Source: an uncultured Bryobacteraceae bacterium (GTDB lineage: Bacteria > Acidobacteriota > Terriglobia > Bryobacterales > Bryobacteraceae). From it: a stretch of DNA of 64,000 nucleotides. Location: assembly GCA_937924525.1 (NCBI GenBank), contig CALDSU010000009.1:176340-240339 (forward strand), in the 5' to 3' direction. The notes beneath the pieces were generated by a model. It was not told the origin of the DNA and did not search any database. It worked only from the letters and a program-made list of their open reading frames with translations. Both the position numbers and the translations under genes were made by a program. Positions 17,074 to 25,959 of the stretch are shown here, one piece after another (position 1 is the stretch's first letter; each line of letters opens with the position of its first letter).

Positions 17074-20000
17074 ATGCCGCGATTCCTTCTCCCTGTCTTG
17101 CTGCTTTCCGCCGCGGCCGCGTGGGCGCAGAGTTCCTCCGGAACGCTGGCCGCCTCCGTGGTCAATGCGGCAGGTCAGCCCTTGGCCGGAGCCACCGTCA
17201 AACTGCACGACCCCGCGCGGAACCTGGAGCGTTCGGCTGTGACCGGGATCGGCGGAGTGGCGGTCTTCTCCAGCTTGGCCCCCGCCGTCTATGCGCTGTC
17301 GGCCAGCGCTCCGGAGCACCTACCCGTCCGGATCGAGCGCCTAGTCATCAACGTCAATACCGAGGCGCAGGTGCGCGTCGTGTTGGCGGAGGGCGTGGTC
17401 CGCGCCTCGGTGACCGTGGAAGCCGAGGCGGAGGGCGTGGTGGCCGACGCGCCCGCGGTCCGCACCGTGATTGACCGGCGCCTGGTGGCGGATCAGCCCC
17501 TGAACGGGCGGACGATGCAGAATCTGATCGCGCTTTCTCCCGGAGTCGTGGTGACGGCCGCCTCGCTGCCTTCGCCGGGCCAGTTCAGCGTGAATGGCCA
17601 ACGCGCTTCGGCCAATAACTTTCAGATTGACGGCGTGAGCGCGAACTTCGGAACCAGCGCGTCGGTGACGCCTTACGAGCCGGTGGGCGGAACCGTGCCC
17701 GCGCTCTCGGCGCTCGGCACCACCGCGGCGCTGGCTTCGCTGGAAGCCATGCAGGAATTCGCGATTCAGACGTCGACCTACGCTCCCGAGTTCGGGCGGC
17801 AGCCCGGCGGGCAGGTGTCGATGGTCACCCGCGCGGGCTCCAATCACTGGCACGGCGCGCTGTTCGAATACTTCCGCAACGATAAACTGGACGCCAACAA
17901 CTGGTTTGCCAACGCCAATCGACTGCCGCGCAATGCGCTTCGCCAAAACGACTTTGGCGGCACGCTGGGCGGGGCGCTGCGGGCGGACCGGACGTTTTTC
18001 TTTGTGGCGCAGGAGTCGCTGCTGTTGCGGCAGCCCTTTGTGACGCGCCCGCTCACGGTGCCATCGCGGGAAGCCCGGCAGCGGGCCGCGGGCCCCATCC
18101 GCGAGTTGCTCAACGCGTTCCCCCTGCCGGTCGCCGCGCCGCTCGCGGGGGACTGGACCACCACGCCTTATATCGCCACCGTATCCAACCCCGCCTACGT
18201 GCACTCCACCAGCGGGCGCGTCGATCATCGCGTGTCCAACGCCCTGCAACTGTTCGGACGCGTCAGCGTGGCGCCTTCGGAAAACCGCGAGCGCGCCAAG
18301 TGGTGCGCCGCCAGTTGCGTTTCGGTCACCGACGTCGACGTGCAGACGTATACCGGAGGCGCAACCTGGACGCTGTCGCCGCGCCTGGTGAACGATGTCC
18401 GGTTGAACCACTCGCGCTCGCGCACGCGCCTGTTCTACGACATGGACACGTACGGCGGAGCGGTGGCGCCGAGCGCCGCGGCGCTCTATCCCGGCTTCAC
18501 CACCCGGGGCCAGGGTTACATCTATATCGAGGTCGACCCGGGCGGCGACAATACGCTCAGCGACGGTCTCTTCGTCAACAATTTGCAGCGGCAGTGGAAT
18601 GTGGTCGAGACGGTGTCGTTCCACCCCGGACGGCATGCGTTCAAGTTCGGATTCGACTACCGGCGGCTGGCGCCGCGCTCGGACTCCGGGTCGTACCGGC
18701 GGCAATTCCGCTACGCGAATCTCAGCCAACTGGTGAATGACGTCGCGGCCACCGGCGCGCTCTTTGCGCCGGACGTCGTCATGGAACCCCGCTTCGACAA
18801 CTATTCGGCGTTCGCGCAGGACACCTGGCGGGCGAACCGCCGCCTGACCCTCACCTTCGGGCTGCGCTACGAAGTGGCGCCGTCGCCGCGGGAGGCCAAC
18901 GGGCGGATGCCCGCCACCGCGGTGAATCTCAACTCCCCGGCCGAAGTCCGGCTTTCGGACCCCGGGGCCCGGTTCTACGGCACGGATTTTTCCAACTGGG
19001 CGCCGCGCCTCGGCATGGCTTACCGGTTGAACGACAGCGGTTCGTGGCTGCTGCGCGGGGGCGTAGGTCTGTTCTACGACCTCGGTTACGGGTTCACGGG
19101 CAATGCGTTCTCCACCAGCCTGTGGCCGTATACGCGCACCCTGACCTTGAGCAACGTCCGCTACGAGGATCCACGGATGAGCGCGCAACCGCCGGCAGTC
19201 TCGTTGCGGCCCCCCTACCCGCGGGTGTTCGCGTACGAACCCGGTTTTCGCACCCCCCGCATCGCGCAGTTCAATCTGACCGTCGTGCGCCAGCTTACCG
19301 CGTTCGACCAGGTTTGGGTCGCCTATGTCGGCGCTTCCGGCCGGCGGCTGCCGCGCATCGAGCAACTGCGCGGCTACCATCCGCAGTTCACCCGCATCGA
19401 CGCGGTGCGAAGCAATGCCGAGTCCAACTTCCATTCGCTCCAGGCGCAGTACGAACGCCGGTTGTCGCGCGGGCTGCAAACGCTGGTCTCTTATACCTGG
19501 GGCAAGTCGCTGGACACCGCCAGCGATGAGGCCATCAACAATTTTCAAGCGCCGGCGAACCGGTTGAATCCGGCGGGCGACCGCGGGCCGTCGTCCTTCG
19601 ACTTGCGGCACGCCCTGAACGCGGCGCTCAGTTACGAGATTGCGCCCGGCGCGGGCTGGCGGCGCGCACTCGGCGGTTTCGGCTGGGATGGGGTGCTCCG
19701 CGCCCGCACGTCGACGCCGGTCAACATCCTTACCGGGCGCGATCCTTTTGGCTTTGGCATCACCACGGTCAGCCGCCCCGACTGGGTCGCGGGCCAGCCG
19801 CTGTACCTCGCCGACCCGAACGTGGGCGGAGGGCGCGTCTTTAACCGGGCCGCCTTTGACGCCAATGCTCCGGTGCAGCAAGGCCGCCAGGGCGCCCTGG
19901 GCCGAAATGTGGTGCGCGGCTTGGGCGCGGCGCAAGTGGACCTTGCGGTCCGCAAGATCTTTCGCCTCACCGAACGTTTTCAACTCCAGGCCCGGGCCGA

Positions 20001-20172
20001 AGCGTTCAACCTGACCAACCGCGCGAACTTCGCCAACCCGAACGGCGTCCTGACTTCGGCCGTGTTCGGGCGCGCCACGCAGATGCTCGGGGCCGGATTA
20101 GGGGGATTGAGCCCGATTTACCAGCAGGGCGGGCCGCGCTCCATGCAACTGGCCGTGCGGTTGAGCTTCTAA
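17074..20172 (+). CDS. TonB-dependent receptor with carboxypeptidase-regulatory-like N-domain (Oar-like)
   Basis: The 1032-residue outer-membrane transporter has a signal peptide (1-18, ending AWAQ) and a carboxypeptidase-regulatory-like beta domain (about 22-110, VVNAAGQPLAGATVKL). A plug domain follows (GRTMQNLIALSPGV, then NGQRASANNFQIDGV), and then a large beta-barrel ending in the aromatic residue of VRLSF, as outer-membrane barrels do. This architecture is massively expanded in Acidobacteriota and is thought to import large substrates such as oligosaccharides or peptides. An 8-8 palindrome precedes the start. A DUF4198 gene follows after 15 bases. The substrate is unknown; nearby hydrolase genes hint at carbohydrate. 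Confidence 0.9.
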   Translation: MPRFLLPVLLLSAAAAWAQSSSGTLAASVVNAAGQPLAGATVKLHDPARNLERSAVTGIGGVAVFSSLAPAVYALSASAPEHLPVRIERLVINVNTEAQVRVVLAEGVVRASVTVEAEAEGVVADAPAVRTVIDRRLVADQPLNGRTMQNLIALSPGVVVTAASLPSPGQFSVNGQRASANNFQIDGVSANFGTSASVTPYEPVGGTVPALSALGTTAALASLEAMQEFAIQTSTYAPEFGRQPGGQVSMVTRAGSNHWHGALFEYFRNDKLDANNWFANANRLPRNALRQNDFGGTLGGALRADRTFFFVAQESLLLRQPFVTRPLTVPSREARQRAAGPIRELLNAFPLPVAAPLAGDWTTTPYIATVSNPAYVHSTSGRVDHRVSNALQLFGRVSVAPSENRERAKWCAASCVSVTDVDVQTYTGGATWTLSPRLVNDVRLNHSRSRTRLFYDMDTYGGAVAPSAAALYPGFTTRGQGYIYIEVDPGGDNTLSDGLFVNNLQRQWNVVETVSFHPGRHAFKFGFDYRRLAPRSDSGSYRRQFRYANLSQLVNDVAATGALFAPDVVMEPRFDNYSAFAQDTWRANRRLTLTFGLRYEVAPSPREANGRMPATAVNLNSPAEVRLSDPGARFYGTDFSNWAPRLGMAYRLNDSGSWLLRGGVGLFYDLGYGFTGNAFSTSLWPYTRTLTLSNVRYEDPRMSAQPPAVSLRPPYPRVFAYEPGFRTPRIAQFNLTVVRQLTAFDQVWVAYVGASGRRLPRIEQLRGYHPQFTRIDAVRSNAESNFHSLQAQYERRLSRGLQTLVSYTWGKSLDTASDEAINNFQAPANRLNPAGDRGPSSFDLRHALNAALSYEIAPGAGWRRALGGFGWDGVLRARTSTPVNILTGRDPFGFGITTVSRPDWVAGQPLYLADPNVGGGRVFNRAAFDANAPVQQGRQGALGRNVVRGLGAAQVDLAVRKIFRLTERFQLQARAEAFNLTNRANFANPNGVLTSAVFGRATQMLGAGLGGLSPIYQQGGPRSMQLAVRLSF

Positions 20173-20187
20173 CGAGGGAATCCGGCG

Positions 20188-20985
20188 ATGAGAACACTCT
20201 TGCTGGCGTTGCTGCCCGCGGCGTTGTGCGGACACGATCTGTACCTGAAGCCGGAAAAATGTGTGGTGGCCGGCGGCGCCCGCGTGCGGGTGGAGTACCA
20301 CAACGGCGACAGTTTTCCCGTCAGCCAGGCGCCGGTGCGGCTGGAACGGCTACGCGACGCCAAGCGGGTGGCGGCCGCCGGCGAAGCGCCCTTCGAAGAT
20401 ATGCGGGTGGAAGGCAAGACGACGGTGGGCTGGTTCACCGCTCCTCCCGCAGGCCATTTTTACCTTCTCTCCCGCACCATCCCGAATTTCATCGAGCTCG
20501 CGCCCGAGAAATTCGAAAAGTATCTGAAGCAGGAAGGACTCAGCGCGATCAGCCGCTGGCGGAGCCAGCACGGCGAGGCGGGAAAGCCCGGACGGGAGTT
20601 CTACAGCAAGTATGTCAAGAGCCTGCTGGTGGCCGGGCGCGGCGACGGAAGTTACGCGCGGCCCTCTGGTCTGACCATCGAGTTCGTGCCGCTCGCCGAC
20701 CCGTACGCAACGGCCGCAGGCGGCAAGATCCCGGTTCAGCTTTTGTTTCGCGGCCAGCCTGCCGCAGGCCACGAGGTGGAGTTGCGCTACCTGGCCGGCG
20801 GCCAGGTGCATCGGGAACACCTGGGCGCCACGGACGCACGGGGGATGGTGTCGGTTCCCGTGCCGGAAGCCGGCTTCTACAAATTGCACACCATCGTCAT
20901 GGAGCGCCGCGCGGATCGCTCCCAGGCCGATTGGGAGAGTTTCTGGACCACACTTACCTTTGAAGCAGGCGGCGCACAGAGATAG
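20188..20985 (+). CDS. DUF4198-type secreted protein
   Basis: The 265-residue protein has a short signal peptide (MRTLLLALLPAALCG) followed directly by HDLYLKPEKCVVAGG, the His-rich mature start typical of DUF4198 proteins. Two beta-sandwich-like parts follow, the second with GKIPVQLLFRGQPAAGHEVEL and a GFYKLHTIV strand. Members are linked to nickel or cobalt uptake in some genomes and often sit by TonB receptors, as here (15-base gap). It is probably periplasmic and in the same operon. Binding of metal or ligand is inference. Confidence 0.75.
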   Translation: MRTLLLALLPAALCGHDLYLKPEKCVVAGGARVRVEYHNGDSFPVSQAPVRLERLRDAKRVAAAGEAPFEDMRVEGKTTVGWFTAPPAGHFYLLSRTIPNFIELAPEKFEKYLKQEGLSAISRWRSQHGEAGKPGREFYSKYVKSLLVAGRGDGSYARPSGLTIEFVPLADPYATAAGGKIPVQLLFRGQPAAGHEVELRYLAGGQVHREHLGATDARGMVSVPVPEAGFYKLHTIVMERRADRSQADWESFWTTLTFEAGGAQR

Positions 20986-21074
20986 CACGCGGCTGCGACG
21001 CAGGGTGCCGCCGAGGACGCCCTGGATCGCCCCTGATAGAATGGCCCCGACTGCCATTCTTGAGGAATCTGCCC

Positions 21075-22223
21075 ATGCACATCCGCACTTGCCTGCTCGC
21101 AATCCCGTTGGGCGCCGCTCTCCTGGTGGCCCAGGCGCCCACGTTCAACGGCCTGGAAACGGGCCTCCACAATCTGTTCCGCCTCTCCAACGCGGAGACC
21201 CGCTCCATCAGCCCCGAGAATTTCTCCGGCGAGAAAGGGCGGGGAGGCATGGCCACGGAGGGAACCGGCAAGCATGCCGCGCGAAATCTCGGCCAAGGCT
21301 GGAAGATCAGTCCCAGTATCCGCATTAAGGGCGGCGAGACCTTTACCCTGGCGAATATCGCCGGGCCCGGCGCCATCCAGCACATCTGGATGACGCCTAC
21401 CGGCCATTGGCGCTGTTCGGTCCTGCGCATGTATTGGGATGACGAAACCGAACCTTCCGTGGAAGCGCCGGTGGGCGACTTCTTCGGCATGGGGTGGGGC
21501 CAGTACGCGCATCTGAACTCGCTCGCCATCACCGTGAACCCTGGCAGCGCCTTCAACTCCTATTGGGTGATGCCCTTCCGCCAGAAGGCCCGGATCACCA
21601 TGGAAAACATCGACGACAAGGACATGGTGCTCTACTACCAGATCGACTACACGCTGACCGAGGTGCCCGCCGACGCCGCCTACTTCCACGCACAGTTCCG
21701 GCGCGTGAATCCGCTCCCCTTCAAACAGGTCTACACGCTGGTGGACGGCATTCGCGGCGCCGGCCAGTACGTCGGCACCTATATGGCGTGGGGCGTGCAC
21801 AACCGCGGCTGGTGGGGCGAGGGCGAAATCAAGTTCTACCTGGACGGCGACCAGGATTTTCCGACCATCGCCGGCACTGGTACGGAGGACTACTTCTGCG
21901 GTTCGTACAACTTCGAGAACCGCGTCACGCGACAGTATCAGGAGTTCTCCACGGCTTACGCCGGTCTGCACCAGGTGATCAAGCCTGACGGGCTGTACGC
22001 TTCGCAGCAGCGGTTCGGCATGTACCGCTGGCACATTGTGGATCCCATTCGCTTCAAAAAAGACCTGCGGGTAACCATTCAGGCGCTGGGATGGAAAGCC
22101 AACTCAGACCGCGAGTATCTGCCGCTGCAGGACGACATCGCCTCGGTGGTGTACTGGTATCAGACCGAACCTCACGCCAGATTCCCCAAGCTGCCGAGCC
22201 GCGAGCAACTGGAGGTAAACTGA
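21075..22223 (+). CDS. DUF2961 / GH172-family secreted protein
   Basis: The 382-residue protein has a signal peptide (MHIRTCLLAIPLGAALLVAQA) and typical DUF2961 features: LFRLSNAETRSISPENFSGE, GPGAIQHIWMT, the jelly-roll region, and GTGTEDYFCGSYNF, whose Glu is in the conserved active-site region. Characterised members of GH172 act on alpha-D-fructofuranose linkages (difructose dianhydride I) or on D-arabinan. The start is set at ATG 21075 with TGAGGA eight bases upstream rather than the in-frame TTG at 21060. It likely acts on a furanose-containing glycan in the periplasm. The exact substrate is unknown. Confidence 0.85.
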   Translation: MHIRTCLLAIPLGAALLVAQAPTFNGLETGLHNLFRLSNAETRSISPENFSGEKGRGGMATEGTGKHAARNLGQGWKISPSIRIKGGETFTLANIAGPGAIQHIWMTPTGHWRCSVLRMYWDDETEPSVEAPVGDFFGMGWGQYAHLNSLAITVNPGSAFNSYWVMPFRQKARITMENIDDKDMVLYYQIDYTLTEVPADAAYFHAQFRRVNPLPFKQVYTLVDGIRGAGQYVGTYMAWGVHNRGWWGEGEIKFYLDGDQDFPTIAGTGTEDYFCGSYNFENRVTRQYQEFSTAYAGLHQVIKPDGLYASQQRFGMYRWHIVDPIRFKKDLRVTIQALGWKANSDREYLPLQDDIASVVYWYQTEPHARFPKLPSREQLEVN

Positions 22224-22277
22224 GCGCAGCGCGCCGGCCCGCAGCGGCATGCTACACAGGGGGTAGGAGGTGGCGGT

Positions 22278-23462
22278 TTGCGCGCGCGGATCGGTTGGTT
22301 GGCCGGCGGGGGCGCCGTCGTCGTCCTGCTGGCTGCCGGGATCGCCTACCGTTGCTGGCCGCGTGATCTGCCGGCCCCTCCTCCCCGGGCGCTGACCCCG
22401 GTGGTCAAACTGGCCGCGGAGGGAATTACGGTCGAGACGCCCGGCCGCACCCTCGTGGCGGACGTAGCCAACTTCGACGATGAGTTGTTCGCCTATCTGA
22501 TGAGCGGGTACCTCCGCAGCCTGGTGGCTCGTGACGGGTGCCGCGCGTGGCTCACCTTCGAGCGCGGCGAGCGGGCGATCCGCTATGTGATCCGGCTGGC
22601 GCCGCCTGGAGACCTGCCGGCGGGCATCTCCTACCTGTCCCGCCTGCACAACCTGGGCTGGATCGAAGGGTTTTCGACTCGCTGGGTGATTGCCGACGTC
22701 ATCGCCCGTTACGAGGCGCAAGCGCAAACCTTCGACCGGGCCTACCGCATGCCCGCGCGCAAGAAACTGGAAGAGTTGCCCCGCGCCGAGCTGGTGGCTT
22801 ACCTGCGCCGCTTCATTCGCTTCAAGGCAGTCACCGACGGGCGCATCCGGCGGAGGCTCGAACCGGTCCCCCATCCTCCGAGCGCCCCCGAAGCCCACAG
22901 CCTGGCCGAGGATATCGTCACCGTGGCGGAGTTTTACTCCCTGCCCCTCGATTTCTTCCTGGGCATCGGCGCGATGGAAAACAACTACATGCACGTCAAG
23001 GGGGACCTGGGCAACGCCATCTGGAAACGCCGCGCGGAAAAAGGCGACGTGATCTTGAAACGCGGCCGCCGCGGGGTGCTGGTGCTGAACGAATCGTCGG
23101 GCATCTGGCAGATCACGCGTGAAACCCTGCGGTACGCCCATCGCCTGTACCTGGCCGACAAGCGGGACTATTCGGCCCTGCCGGAGCATTTGCGCCCGCC
23201 GCGGAATTTCGATCCCGATGACGTGCCTCCGGAAGTTCTTACGACATACGCCGGGCTGTTTTTCCGCAACCTGCTCGACCGCTTCCAAGGGAACGTCACG
23301 CTGGCGGTCGGCGCCTACAATGGCGGCCCGGGCAATCCTAACCTGCGCTACGAGGAGGGGGTGCGCATGGTGGCCGAGTACGCCCGCCGCGTACTCGAGC
23401 ACGCCGCAGCCCTGCAAGGCCGCCCGGCGGCGGAAACCCGGTTCTTGCGCGCCGCGCCGTAA
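22278..23462 (+). CDS. Lytic-transglycosylase-like (SLT/GH23 fold) membrane-anchored protein
   Basis: The 394-residue protein starts at TTG 22278 with TAGGAGG seven bases before it. An N-terminal hydrophobic helix (WLAGGGAVVVLLAAGIAY) anchors or exports it. The C-terminal third is an SLT-like domain: FFLGIGAMENNYM carries the expected catalytic Glu, then SSGIWQITRETLRYA and AVGAYNGGPGN. This fold cleaves peptidoglycan glycan strands. The middle region (about 60-190) is of unknown fold. The insertion between the Glu motif and SSGIWQ is longer than in standard Slt domains, so specificity may differ. Its stop abuts that of the convergent gene. Confidence 0.8.
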   Translation: MRARIGWLAGGGAVVVLLAAGIAYRCWPRDLPAPPPRALTPVVKLAAEGITVETPGRTLVADVANFDDELFAYLMSGYLRSLVARDGCRAWLTFERGERAIRYVIRLAPPGDLPAGISYLSRLHNLGWIEGFSTRWVIADVIARYEAQAQTFDRAYRMPARKKLEELPRAELVAYLRRFIRFKAVTDGRIRRRLEPVPHPPSAPEAHSLAEDIVTVAEFYSLPLDFFLGIGAMENNYMHVKGDLGNAIWKRRAEKGDVILKRGRRGVLVLNESSGIWQITRETLRYAHRLYLADKRDYSALPEHLRPPRNFDPDDVPPEVLTTYAGLFFRNLLDRFQGNVTLAVGAYNGGPGNPNLRYEEGVRMVAEYARRVLEHAAALQGRPAAETRFLRAAP

Positions 23463-23678
23463 TCAGTCCAGCGAGTCGTTGCCAGGGGCCTCCGCGGACC
23501 GCTCGGCCCCGGCTCGCGGCGCCTCCTCATAGCCCGCGCACTTCCACACCGGCAGCGGCGGATACTTGGGATACGCCGGGTCCGTCCTGGCCCGTTCGCA
23601 GCGCAGGAAAACGCTGCCCCGATCGGAAACCATGCGCCGCTGGTGGCGGCAGCTGCCGCAGAGCCCGGCCCCGGTCAC
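23463..23678 (-). CDS. Small four-cysteine protein, putative metal-binding
   Basis: This 71-residue protein has CGSCRHQRRM near the N-terminus, a single Cys in SVFLRCERA, and a final one in PVWKCAGYEE, with YPKYPPLP between. The spacing (C-x2-C, about 16 residues, C, about 20 residues, C) fits a small zinc- or iron-binding fold and is similar to short uncharacterised proteins I recall from soil bacteria. Its start overlaps the stop of the upstream gene by four bases (ATGA), so they are co-translated. No function is known. Confidence 0.6.
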   Translation of the reverse strand: MTGAGLCGSCRHQRRMVSDRGSVFLRCERARTDPAYPKYPPLPVWKCAGYEEAPRAGAERSAEAPGNDSLD

Positions 23679-24433
23679 TCCGGCGTCTCCCGGTCCTCGA
23701 AACGGACGGTGCTCTCGCTGCCGAAGCGCTGGTAGGCGCTGTAGCGGATCTTCATGCGCATGCGCAGCGGGCCGCCGCGGAAAGGCAGCGTGTCGTCGGC
23801 GTGGGTGTAAATGGGAAACCAGACGCCCTCCGCCACTTTCTCCCGGATCGTGGTGAAACGCGGGAACAGGTTCTCCTCCCGCGTACTGAAAATCTGGGGC
23901 TCGGCGCGTCCTTCCAGCCGCACGATGGAATAATCTTCCTGGTCGATATACAGGAAACCGTCAAAGAGCCGCTGCCCCTGCAAGATCTGGCGGGGCCGGA
24001 CTTGCAGCACATAGTAAGGCACGCCCTCGATGGTCTGTTCGCCGCGGTACCGGCATTCGTAGAGGAACAGGCGGTCCCGCGTCAGCAGCAGCGGCTGGAT
24101 TTCGCGCAGGTCGCGGAAGTCTTCCTCGGTCAGTTTCAGCCGCTGCAAAGCCTGGTGCGGCCGTCCGGCGAGTTGTTCGATGCGTTCGCCCGCCGGCGTG
24201 AAGATGACGTCGCGCACCTCGCGGTAGACGCCCGCAAGCCGTCCGCCCGCGCCGAGTTCCTCAATCTCCACGGTCTGCCGGTAAGTGTAATGGCCCCGCA
24301 CCGTTTCGCTGAAGGACTCGCGCTCCGCGACCCGGCGCACGAGGTCGGGCGGCGGATCTTTGGCCGCCGCCATCCAGACCGCCGCGCAGATACCCGCTAT
24401 CGCCGGCCACCGGCGCCACGCCCTCAACGCCAT
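23675..24433 (-). CDS. Secreted protein of unknown function, LolA-like beta fold possible
   Basis: The 252-residue protein has a signal-peptide-like start (WPAIAGICAAVWMAAAKD), a helical segment (LVRRVAERESFSETVRGHYTYRQ) and then alternating beta strands such as GVPYYVLQVRPR, GFLYIDQEDYSIVRLEG and GVWFPIYTHADD. The pattern of a half-barrel with a YIDQEDYSIVRLEG strand recalls outer-membrane-lipoprotein-sorting-like proteins. That link is weak inference. It is 36 bases from the acetamidase gene on the same strand. Confidence 0.6.
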   Translation of the reverse strand: MALRAWRRWPAIAGICAAVWMAAAKDPPPDLVRRVAERESFSETVRGHYTYRQTVEIEELGAGGRLAGVYREVRDVIFTPAGERIEQLAGRPHQALQRLKLTEEDFRDLREIQPLLLTRDRLFLYECRYRGEQTIEGVPYYVLQVRPRQILQGQRLFDGFLYIDQEDYSIVRLEGRAEPQIFSTREENLFPRFTTIREKVAEGVWFPIYTHADDTLPFRGGPLRMRMKIRYSAYQRFGSESTVRFEDRETPE

Positions 24434-24469
24434 TCGTTCCCTTCCTCCGCAGGATAGCGCGCGGTTCGG

Positions 24470-25486
24470 TTAGTGTTTGGGGGGCAGATACTTCTTCGGA
24501 ATCAGGGTCGCGATGCTGCCGAAATACGTCACAATCTTGTGCTGCACCACCGTCCCCAGCAGCAGGTGCGCCTCCGGTTCGGTCAGCTTGTAGTCGCTGG
24601 TCAGCCAACGGATCATATCGGAGTTGGCCATGCGCAACCCGTGATCCATGCTGGAGGCGAACTCGGGCTGGCTGCCAATCGAAACGATGTATTCCTCGTT
24701 CTCGAGGCGCGGAATCGAGATGCGTTTTCCTTTGTGCACCCTCACCGTGAATTGCACGTCCAGCGACGTCTCGATCCCGGTGCCCAGGCCCTCGCCATCG
24801 CCCTGCGCCGCGTGCCCGTCGCCGAGAAACAAGTGCGCGCCGGGGTGAAACACGGGGAAATACAGCGTCGCTCCTTCGACCGTATCGTTGTAATCCATGT
24901 TTCCCCCGTGTGGACCGGAGGGCCCGGACGTCTCCACGCGTTCTCCCGGCGGCGCGACGCCAATGCAGCCCAGCATGGGCCTGACGGGGATCTCCAACCG
25001 GAAGCCCGATCCCTTCCGCAAGCGCGGGCGCGCCACCTTGCGTGCCAGGTCGATATCCCACGGGATCAAGTCGGCCCGGCCAGGGCGCACCGCTTCCTGC
25101 TGGTAGAAGTTCGGGTAGATGTTGTCCGACGGCTGCAACGCGTGCAGCGACAGGCGGTAGGACGTGTACCCGTACGGGCGGTTCAGCCGCACTTTGTCCA
25201 GGTGAACCTCCAGCGTGTCGCCGTAGTCGGCTCCCTCGATGTAAAAGGGCCCCATCAGCGGGTTGCCGCTCTCCGGATAGACATAGGGGTGCTGAATGTG
25301 CCAGACTCCCTGCCAGTCGCGCCCGCCGGAATCCCAGGTGCGCGTGATCACCGTGTCGCCAGACTTCATCCGCAGCACGGGTTCTTTGAACGCCGTGAAT
25401 ACCCGGGAATGGTCATTGGGGTAGATCTCGTGAGTCGCCGCCGGCAGCCACGCCGCCGGGAGAAGAAGCAGATACCGCAAGCGCAT
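24470..25486 (-). CDS. Acetamidase/formamidase-family protein with signal peptide
   Basis: The 338-residue protein resembles the FmdA/AmdA family, which hydrolyses formamide or acetamide to the acid plus ammonia. Family features visible are GNPLMGPFYIEGADYGDTLEVHL, PVRPMLGCIGVAP, GGNMDYNDTVEGATLYFPV and HLFLGDGHAAQGDGE. Characterised enzymes are cytosolic. Here a clear signal peptide (MRLRYLLLLPAAWLPAATHE) predicts export, so it may act on an extracellular amide. Substrate unknown. The downstream gene is 36 bases away. Confidence 0.85.
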   Translation of the reverse strand: MRLRYLLLLPAAWLPAATHEIYPNDHSRVFTAFKEPVLRMKSGDTVITRTWDSGGRDWQGVWHIQHPYVYPESGNPLMGPFYIEGADYGDTLEVHLDKVRLNRPYGYTSYRLSLHALQPSDNIYPNFYQQEAVRPGRADLIPWDIDLARKVARPRLRKGSGFRLEIPVRPMLGCIGVAPPGERVETSGPSGPHGGNMDYNDTVEGATLYFPVFHPGAHLFLGDGHAAQGDGEGLGTGIETSLDVQFTVRVHKGKRISIPRLENEEYIVSIGSQPEFASSMDHGLRMANSDMIRWLTSDYKLTEPEAHLLLGTVVQHKIVTYFGSIATLIPKKYLPPKH

Positions 25487-25689
25487 CCCTATCTCTCTAT
25501 CACATCCCCGGACCGCCGGCGCGGCGCGGAGTTCGATGGTTCCGAACCACGTTTCGCGCCACGCGCGGAAGCGAGTGGGCCGGACGTTGCGATTGCGGCC
25601 GTGCGAGGCCCGCTCCTTCCCGGTCGCGGCGCGGCGGTCGCGGGGGTGGTTCGCGAGCTCAGACCAGGGCTGCTAGCATCAAAGAATCC

Positions 25690-25911
25690 ATGCCAGTCAA
25701 AGTAACAGTGCTCAACAACGGGCCCCTTCGCATCGAAGGGGATTTTACGATTTGCGACGCGGAGGGAAAGGAATACGGACTCGCGGGACGGACGCTGTTG
25801 TCCCTGTGCCGCTGCGGGCATTCGCAGAACCGTCCGTTCTGTGACGGTTCGCACGCGCGGATGGGGTTTCAGTGCAAGCCGGAAGCTCGGGACCTACCGC
25901 CCAAGGTGTAA
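25690..25911 (+). CDS. CDGSH iron-sulfur domain protein
   Basis: The 73-residue protein contains the CDGSH signature C-R-C followed by FCDGSH (LCRCGHSQNRPFCDGSH), the three Cys and one His that bind a [2Fe-2S] cluster. The length equals a single-domain bacterial mitoNEET-like protein. The N-terminal half forms a short beta segment (KVTVLNNGPLRIEGDF). Function is likely redox or cluster transfer in the cytosol. It converges on the Mrp gene across a strong hairpin. Confidence 0.9.
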   Translation: MPVKVTVLNNGPLRIEGDFTICDAEGKEYGLAGRTLLSLCRCGHSQNRPFCDGSHARMGFQCKPEARDLPPKV

Positions 25912-25925
25912 GCAAGGCCGGCAGC

Positions 25926-25954
25926 CCGGGGGCCGGTTCGCCGCCGGCCCCCGG
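25926..25954. terminator. Strong GC hairpin between convergent genes, candidate terminator
   Basis: An 11-bp perfect stem (CCGGGGGCCGG at 25926-25936 with CCGGCCCCCGG at 25944-25954) encloses a 7-base loop in the 48-bp gap between two converging stop codons. No long U-tract follows on either strand, so it would be an atypical, possibly bidirectional terminator. Confidence 0.6.
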
Positions 25955-25959
25955 CGGCA

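Noticed and set aside
17341..19983. An 880-codon open frame on the minus strand
   Set aside because: It is antisense to the TonB receptor, has Arg/Gly/Ala/Pro-rich composition with no family motifs, and is explained by high GC in the third codon position of the real gene.
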